From Siminovitchia terrae (lineage in GTDB: Bacteria; Bacillota; Bacilli; Bacillales; Bacillaceae_C): a stretch of 64,000 bases of DNA. A model generated the notes under the pieces. It had not been told where the DNA came from. It saw only the letters and a program-made list of their open reading frames with translations, and ran no database searches. Of this stretch, positions 58,781 through 64,000 are shown one piece after another. The first letter of the stretch is position 1; every line of letters starts with the position of its first letter. A program made the position numbers and the translations under genes. The DNA is taken from the NCBI RefSeq assembly GCF_003605405.2, contig NZ_QYTW02000006.1, positions 121,934 through 185,933 on the forward strand, written 5' to 3'.

Positions 58781-59968
58781 CTATGAGATTAATCCGATTA
58801 TACGACTTCGATGCTCATCCATAGCACGAGTCAGCATATTCGCATTCACACTTGCCAACATTTGCTGTTTTGTCATTTCTAACATTTCTTTTGCTATGTC
58901 CGTATCTCGAATACGATTAAGGTGATTCCTTGCTTGATAACCCTCTTCTATAACCGAATCCAAACGATGTTCGAATCGGTTGGATTGAATACCTACTCCT
59001 GCCCTTGCCTTTGCGATTGGTTTCAAAATGTAAGTATCAATAAAATCTGTACTCAACAAACGATTCATAACTGGATTTTCAGATTCCTTATCACTGTCCA
59101 ACTCTTCCTTCGGTTGTTGTTCAGTGCTTGGATACTCCGTTATTGTTTCCGTGTGTTCGGTGGTTGTTTTGGATGACTCAACGACGACTTCATATCCTCC
59201 CGTCAGTCTTTCCTTCCAATCGCTTTTTTCTCCATTCGAGATTGCTTTTCTTACAATTTCCAACACACCGCCTAGAAGCCCGCCAAGTTTTTCTGAAAGC
59301 CATTCACTCGTATTCTTTTCGGTCGAATGTTCTCGCTCGTATTCGAAATCGCCGCTCACAACTATTTTGTTATGCTCTTCCGTTATAGTTGTCGTTTTCT
59401 CTGTCACTTTAATCGAATTGGAAGGGTTTGTTTCTTCTGATGAATTATTTGCAATTTCCTTCAACACATTCGCAGCATCGTTAAAATGTAGAGGTTCGAT
59501 GATTAGCGTATCCCCCGAACGGTCACCTGCTTGTATGTACACAGGATCCTCACCAAATACATTCTTTTGATTGAAGGTGGTATTCTTGATTGTATAATCC
59601 ATTTCCTCCAAGAGAGACAAGGCTTCCTTCTGGATAGCAGCTCGGTCATTAGAATGCAGGGTATCATTTTCATATTGAATCGACAATTCCCGAAGCCTTT
59701 GACCTAAGCTGTCCATCTTGGACAAACCACTTTCCTTCACTTCCAAAAACGATAAGGCGTCTTGAATATTTCGTTGAGCCATCTGGTTCCCTCGCATAAC
59801 TGCTTCTGCCCTACTCGCTTTTAATACGTCGACAGGATTATCTATTTTTCCTTTGAAAGAATCTCCCGAAGTAATTCGTGACTTATGAACAAAAGCCCTT
59901 TCGTTTGCCATATTCATCTGATGCAACATTAATTTCGCTTGGCTTTCATACCCTCTACTGATATACAA
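58781..59968 (-). CDS. Flagellin-like protein
   Basis: 395 residues. The N-terminal region follows flagellin D0/D1: SRITSGDSFKGKIDNPVDVLKASRAEAVMRGNQMAQRNIQDALSFLEVKESGLSKMDSLGQRLRELSIQYENDT, and the C-terminus follows IQSNRFEHRLDSVIEEGYQARNHLNRIRDTDIAKEMLEMTKQQML. The centre is an extra Thr/Glu-rich insert. No other flagellar gene is visible. TTG start with GGAG 10 bases upstream; the nearer ATG gives only a 6-codon peptide. It sits next to Tad-like secretion genes. Confidence 0.85.
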   Translation of the reverse strand: MYISRGYESQAKLMLHQMNMANERAFVHKSRITSGDSFKGKIDNPVDVLKASRAEAVMRGNQMAQRNIQDALSFLEVKESGLSKMDSLGQRLRELSIQYENDTLHSNDRAAIQKEALSLLEEMDYTIKNTTFNQKNVFGEDPVYIQAGDRSGDTLIIEPLHFNDAANVLKEIANNSSEETNPSNSIKVTEKTTTITEEHNKIVVSGDFEYEREHSTEKNTSEWLSEKLGGLLGGVLEIVRKAISNGEKSDWKERLTGGYEVVVESSKTTTEHTETITEYPSTEQQPKEELDSDKESENPVMNRLLSTDFIDTYILKPIAKARAGVGIQSNRFEHRLDSVIEEGYQARNHLNRIRDTDIAKEMLEMTKQQMLASVNANMLTRAMDEHRSRIIGLIS

Positions 59969-60058
59969 TTAGCATTTGCTCCTTCCTTTTGAATAACTAT
60001 ATATAATTTACTTGTAGAAGAAAGACTTCCCCATCTCGCAAGGAAGCCCGTTTTCGTC

Positions 60059-60274
60059 TTATGGACATCCTGCCGTTTTGAGAGGATGCCGTTTCGCATG
60101 GAAATAGTCAGTTACATAAACACATTCACTTTGCATACGCATTGTGATTATTGATAAGTGGTACAGGACAAAGGCAGGCAGATAAAATATCTTGGACTCT
60201 CCCTCGAACTGTGCCACATATGGGACATTCTGAATTGTCAACTCACCATTGACAAAATCCCGGAGTTCGATCAT
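60059..60274 (-). CDS. Unknown small protein
   Basis: About 71 residues, IELRDFVNGELTIQNVPYVAQFEGE...FYLPAFVLYHLS, weakly like the middle of YgiT/MqsA-type antitoxins but without their CxxC sites. No ribosome site; may be a remnant. Upstream bases 60275-60397 have a good GGAG-ATG opening an 11-codon frame. Confidence 0.35.
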   Translation of the reverse strand: MIELRDFVNGELTIQNVPYVAQFEGESKIFYLPAFVLYHLSIITMRMQSECVYVTDYFHAKRHPLKTAGCP

Positions 60275-60397
60275 TTCAGTATTTAACAGCAATATGGCAG
60301 AACCAATCAGCAGGCAATCCCCGGACTACTGGCAGGGCTTGAACACTTGCGACGATTCCATTTCTCTCCTTTCTTATGCGTAACCGCTTATTTTTTC

Positions 60398-61261
60398 TCA
60401 TAGGCGGACGGAAATATCGACCGCTTTCTTCTGCATGAAATGCATTAGGACCAGATTCATTACATAGAACGAACAAATGATGAAACCACTCGCCACTTTA
60501 TATGTGAGGAAATCAGCCCATAGATTCGGCAGCATAAACGCCATCATGACAGCGATCGCAAGCACCATTCCGACCATGAACAGAATGTTCATTTTCATGC
60601 CTTTTCGCTTTTTGAGCAGTTTGTCTCTTTTTTGCACTTCGTTTACCATGCGCCTTTGAATCAGATCGAACAGTTCTTTCGCATCGCCCCCGCGATCATA
60701 TTTGACTGCAAGGTTTTGATGAAACTGATTGAGCGAAGGGAAATCGTACTTTTCGAAATGTGATGTATCAATCACCGTATCTTCCTTCAAAATTTCAACC
60801 GTCTTCTCTATGTCTTTCCCAATTTCAGGATTAACAGAATCGATAGATGCTTGAAGTGAACGCATAACGTTCTCGCCTGAATGAAGGAGGAAACTCATGT
60901 TGTTGACATACTTCAATAAATCCCGCAGGTTGTTCTGATAGGCTTTCAATTTCCGATCTTTATATGAAAAAACTAGGAAGAAGAATACAAGACCGACCGT
61001 TCCAAATACTACGCTGACAAACGGTTCCTTGGTCAAATAATAAATATACGCCGTGTTCCCACCGAAAAAGACAAGAAACAACACAATTAATTCAACAGGT
61101 GAATACAGGCTATAAAAGCTATGCCAGAATTGTTTCAGACGTTTCGAAATCGGTTCTTTTTCCAGACCAGCCGCAGGGGATCTTGTATTCTTTTGTTTTT
61201 TGGGCTTTTTGGAACGTCTTTTCTTTTCTTCCTTCACAGCACCGTTTCCTCCAAACATCAT
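60398..61261 (-). CDS. TadB/TadC-like inner-membrane platform protein (T2SSF-like)
   Basis: 287 residues with a basic N-terminus (KKRRSKKPKKQKN) and membrane helices at about 55-70, 75-95, 225-245 and 250-270. The cytoplasmic centre has LRDLLKYVNNMSFLLHSGENVMRSLQAS, the type II secretion F-like pattern. ATG overlaps the stop of the ATPase gene. It would form the platform for the ATPase. Confidence 0.8.
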   Translation of the reverse strand: MMFGGNGAVKEEKKRRSKKPKKQKNTRSPAAGLEKEPISKRLKQFWHSFYSLYSPVELIVLFLVFFGGNTAYIYYLTKEPFVSVVFGTVGLVFFFLVFSYKDRKLKAYQNNLRDLLKYVNNMSFLLHSGENVMRSLQASIDSVNPEIGKDIEKTVEILKEDTVIDTSHFEKYDFPSLNQFHQNLAVKYDRGGDAKELFDLIQRRMVNEVQKRDKLLKKRKGMKMNILFMVGMVLAIAVMMAFMLPNLWADFLTYKVASGFIICSFYVMNLVLMHFMQKKAVDISVRL

Positions 61262-62430
61262 ACCGCAAGCACTCCTTCCTTATTTTTCGGGAGGTACAAT
61301 TCAGGAATCAAATGATAAAGTTTCGCGTCCTCTAATCTCGACAGTAAATTTTCTGTCAGAGGGCTTGTTTCTTCCGTGAGTTCGTACTCCTTCGTTTTTC
61401 GATTATATTTATTAGTTTTCTTATATAAATAATTCCCCTGTGCTCCCCGTACATCGTGGAATCCAGTAAACTCAACAATTTCCTTAATACCCCGAATAAC
61501 CCCAACGCCTTCCTCTTCCCTAACATCAAGATGGACACCGATTGGTAAAAACTCAATTAATTCATTGGCGATCAGTGTATCACTCATATTCGAATAGGAG
61601 CCGCTTTGTCGAACCATCGACATATACCGGGACGGGATATTCATTGCACCTTTTGCGTGGAGTGTTGTAATCAGTGCATGGTTGGTCTTGGCTGCATCCA
61701 GCATGTCCGCAGCTTCCGCACCACGGGTTTCCGATACAATAAGCCAATCTGGTAAGTTACGAAGTCCTGACTTAACGAGAAGTTGTTGAGTGATTTTCTT
61801 TTGCCGTTCATCAGACATTAACACTTGAACACTTTTAATATTTTTGTTGGGATACAATGCTTTGATATGACTATCCCGCGTATCTTCAATAAGATAAATC
61901 TGCTGTTTGTCATCAATGTATTTGACTAACAACTTTTGTAATTCTGTTTTTCCAGAACCTGTAGCTCCACTAATGATGATATTTGTTTTTGATTGGATTA
62001 GCACAGCAAGCAATTGTTCCACCGATTCTTGAATGATTGGATTTTCACTCATTACTGATTCCGCAATAGACTTCACTGCCAGTTTTGGCCTTGAAACCCG
62101 AAATGAAAATGTCATTCCATCAGGGCTGATCGCTTCGTGTTGAGCGTTAAGACGCAAATATCCAAAATCCGTATCTAAGATTGGATTTGCAACAGTTAAT
62201 TCGTCATTTTGAAGGTCTGCGATCTGCTTAATAAGTTTTCGGACTTCCTCAATAGATGGATGTTTGTCCAGATTAATGGACCCTTTTTGATTGTGTTTAA
62301 GCGACAACTTTACTCCATCAAAGTTGATGTCCGTGATCCCTTCATCTTGTAAATATTCAAGCAAGAAACTTTTCTCTAAAATCTGTTTTGCCCGTTCCTC
62401 AATAAACTCTTTGTCTTTGTACAAAAGCAT
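61258..62430 (-). CDS. TadA/CpaF-type secretion ATPase
   Basis: 390 residues of the VirB11/PulE superfamily. Walker A is ISGATGSGKTELQ; the Asp box/Walker B region is IYLIEDTRDSHIK and LIVSETRGAEAADM; the His region is HALITTLHAKGAM. FRVSRPKLAV precedes. Such ATPases power assembly of Tad/Flp pili and related secretion. It lies between two T2SSF-like genes. Confidence 0.92.
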   Translation of the reverse strand: MLLYKDKEFIEERAKQILEKSFLLEYLQDEGITDINFDGVKLSLKHNQKGSINLDKHPSIEEVRKLIKQIADLQNDELTVANPILDTDFGYLRLNAQHEAISPDGMTFSFRVSRPKLAVKSIAESVMSENPIIQESVEQLLAVLIQSKTNIIISGATGSGKTELQKLLVKYIDDKQQIYLIEDTRDSHIKALYPNKNIKSVQVLMSDERQKKITQQLLVKSGLRNLPDWLIVSETRGAEAADMLDAAKTNHALITTLHAKGAMNIPSRYMSMVRQSGSYSNMSDTLIANELIEFLPIGVHLDVREEEGVGVIRGIKEIVEFTGFHDVRGAQGNYLYKKTNKYNRKTKEYELTEETSPLTENLLSRLEDAKLYHLIPELYLPKNKEGVLAV

Positions 62431-62447
62431 TCACACCTTTCTATTTT

Positions 62448-63152
62448 TTATCCACCAATATTCAAACTTCCCATGACTGGTCCGAACAATTTAATAATCA
62501 TGACGACAAGGAAACCCATGACCAGATACATTGAAATGAAGATAGGGAGGAAACCAAGGTACTCCATATCATTCATTTTTTTCGTGATGACTTCTTCTTG
62601 CTTATTTGATTCCAAATCCATTACGAATCGTTCCAGCTCTTTCAATGGTTCTTTTTTGATTCCAAATTCACTAAACTGATAAATCATATCCATGACCATG
62701 TACGCTTCGTTTGTATCGATATAATCTGCAAAATCCATATAATGTTCCCGTCGGTTATCGTCCTCAATTTTCGCGATTAATTCCTCAAGTCCCGTACGCA
62801 ATGGTTCTTTCGTGTATGCCAGCGTAGCAACAAGCGTCTGATAAACGTTCCCGGAAGAAGGTATAAAACCAATAAAACTTCCGAGAAACTCCGGGAACAG
62901 GTATGAATTGTCATTGTCGATCCGGCGTTTGTTTTTCACAATGTTGTAGTAGGGATACTTAAAACCAATTACAAATAGCACAGGTAACGCTAAATAATAT
63001 AATTGATTTCCCATCATATAAATCATCATTGCAGCAATGAGTGTAAGGATAATTCCGTAGAGGATACGGACTTTCAAGAAATCCTTTTTCTCTTTTTTGA
63101 AGTAGGCTAAATGTTCATTCAGCCTACTTTCATTTATCAATTCGAAGAACAA
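62448..63152 (-). CDS. TadC/TadB-like inner-membrane platform protein (T2SSF-like)
   Basis: 234 residues with membrane helices at about 30-48, 50-65 and 205-228. The core GSFIGFIPSSGNVYQTLVATLAYTKEPL...IDTNEAYMVMDMIYQFSEFGI is the T2SSF pattern. TTG start with AAGGAG 9 bases upstream; the overlapping ATG gives only an 8-codon peptide. Partner of the ATPase encoded next. Confidence 0.8.
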   Translation of the reverse strand: MFFELINESRLNEHLAYFKKEKKDFLKVRILYGIILTLIAAMMIYMMGNQLYYLALPVLFVIGFKYPYYNIVKNKRRIDNDNSYLFPEFLGSFIGFIPSSGNVYQTLVATLAYTKEPLRTGLEELIAKIEDDNRREHYMDFADYIDTNEAYMVMDMIYQFSEFGIKKEPLKELERFVMDLESNKQEEVITKKMNDMEYLGFLPIFISMYLVMGFLVVMIIKLFGPVMGSLNIGG

Positions 63153-63193
63153 TCATTCTCACTCCTTTTCTATAAATCTTTCAAACTTGATTT

Positions 63194-64000
63194 TTAACGG
63201 TATTCGAATAACAGATCATATTGATAGCGATTTTCATAGGTTCGGGTATCTTCACCCTTTTTCGTAACGGTCCCTTTATATTCTTGGGTATATTCATATG
63301 TGCGAGTGTCACTACCACCTTTAGTAACCGTTCCACCGTAGCGGTATTCGCGAGTGTCTACAGCAGGTTTTGTTACTGTGCCTTGGTAACGATAAATCCT
63401 TGTATCTTCTTCCGGTCTCGTTACATACCCCTGATACCTATATTCTGTTCGTGTAGTCTGCGGCTTTGTTACGTAACCCACATATCCCATTTCTGTAACT
63501 ATATAGTGACTACTGGCTTGCCATCCACCGGAACTATGGCTTACCAATTTTTGAATTGTATGCCAATCTGGTTTTAAGAATCCTGTTGTTCCCATACCGT
63601 CATCATAATATAGCAAACTCGGATACCCTGAACCTGTATCTACCAAAACTTCCCTATCGATAACGGATGTGCTCTCAAAATAACCGAGTGAGTTTCTCAA
63701 ATCCTCAAGTGTTTTTATCCCGTTGTTCAAGTCATTCCATACCCAGGAACTAAACCTATGTGCCCCCCACACGTTTTTGAGGTTAGTCTGTACCCGAATA
63801 TTTGTTTTCTTTTCATAATATCCGTCCACATCTACGCATGGGAATATTGGGTCCAAATTAGCCGTACAGTGCTCTCTTGACAACTGCCCATTGTGAATTC
63901 CCATAAGGAAATCTTTAAACTCATCATATAATACCGGGTAATCCTTTATGGCAATGGTATCTGGTATAACATTTTTCATTGTATAACCGTAGTTTGTATT
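63194..64000 (-). CDS. Repeat-rich, Tyr-rich protein, 5' end outside the window
   Basis: At least 268 residues; the frame runs to the window end and the first ATG (63979) has no ribosome site, so the N-terminus is missing. The C-terminal 85 residues are four to five repeats of about 17 residues: YRYQGYVTRPEEDTRI, YRYQGTVTKPAVDTRE, YRYGGTVTKGGSDTRT and so on. An upstream GNATLD-like Trp/Tyr-rich domain is unrecognised. Its position next to Tad genes suggests a secreted or pilus-tip protein. Confidence 0.75.
   Translation of the reverse strand, partial: NTNYGYTMKNVIPDTIAIKDYPVLYDEFKDFLMGIHNGQLSREHCTANLDPIFPCVDVDGYYEKKTNIRVQTNLKNVWGAHRFSSWVWNDLNNGIKTLEDLRNSLGYFESTSVIDREVLVDTGSGYPSLLYYDDGMGTTGFLKPDWHTIQKLVSHSSGGWQASSHYIVTEMGYVGYVTKPQTTRTEYRYQGYVTRPEEDTRIYRYQGTVTKPAVDTREYRYGGTVTKGGSDTRTYEYTQEYKGTVTKKGEDTRTYENRYQYDLLFEYR

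Noticed and set aside
1-64000. CRISPR array
   Set aside because: No regularly spaced direct repeats were seen. The Cas4-like nuclease has no cas neighbours and fits a recombination role.

Overview
The window suggests a Gram-positive Bacillales/Paenibacillaceae-type host, based on the AGGAGG-type ribosome binding sites, a c-di-AMP riboswitch, SLH domains, SigO/RsoA-like and ECF sigma factors, an intracellular subtilase and a LexA box of the Bacillus type. The species cannot be named from the sequence. Only the first 2.7 kb looks like resident chromosome: the GC-richer 3' part of kdpD, then kdpE, then a c-di-AMP riboswitch with its terminator. The gene this riboswitch should control is missing. 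At about 2686 the sequence switches to scrambled fragments (lysC, a Y-family polymerase) and then to a long AT-richer accessory region that runs to the window end. Most likely this is an integrated conjugative or plasmid-like element, or a phage-plasmid.

Layout. 2.7-4.4 kb is a boundary scar: lysC piece, truncated SOS polymerase with its LexA-type promoter, a GNAT enzyme and an integrase fragment. 4.5-12.4 kb is a defence module: an E2-type CBASS operon (CD-NTase, E2 protein, two-TM candidate effector), a type III restriction-modification pair and a tyrosine recombinase. An inverted partial copy of that recombinase lies at the other end. 12.6-24 kb holds small proteins, a Nudix plus aldolase-like pair, two orphan DNA methyltransferases and an HNH/HTH protein. 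24-30.4 kb holds a primase catalytic subunit, RadC, ArdA and many small orphans. 30.8-42.6 kb holds two phospholipase A2-like proteins, a SigO/RsoA-like split sigma factor divergent from an intracellular subtilase, a tRNA-Cys, a YhaM-like nuclease and an ECF sigma/anti-sigma operon. 42.8-50.8 kb has an SLH surface protein, a phosphatase and a block of small membrane proteins. An IS3-family element follows, then an SRAP protein. 53.6-58.3 kb is a DNA replication/recombination set (Fe-S nuclease, SSB, primase zinc-finger protein, ERF annealing protein). 58.8-64 kb has a flagellin-like protein and Tad/type II-secretion-like genes (ATPase plus two membrane platform proteins) next to a repeat-rich protein that runs off the window.

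Two element-wide regulatory layers were read directly from the sequence. (1) Fourteen sites fit an ECF promoter, GGAAC(C)-N16-CGT(T/C)C, always with 16 bp between the boxes. Thirteen precede minus-strand genes (small membrane proteins, SLH protein, Nudix, DUF2786 and others). One weaker match precedes the ECF sigma gene itself, suggesting that the element carries its own envelope-stress-like regulon. (2) Five copies of a roughly 230-260-nt structured leader RNA occur (about 24.5, 30.5, 39.2, 48.1 and 58.5 kb). Each starts from a consensus sigma-A promoter with exactly 17 bp spacing, contains the same series of hairpins with compensatory base changes, and ends in a GTCGAT...ATCGGC-TTTTTT terminator just before an operon. 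This leader family is the best candidate in the window for an undescribed system.
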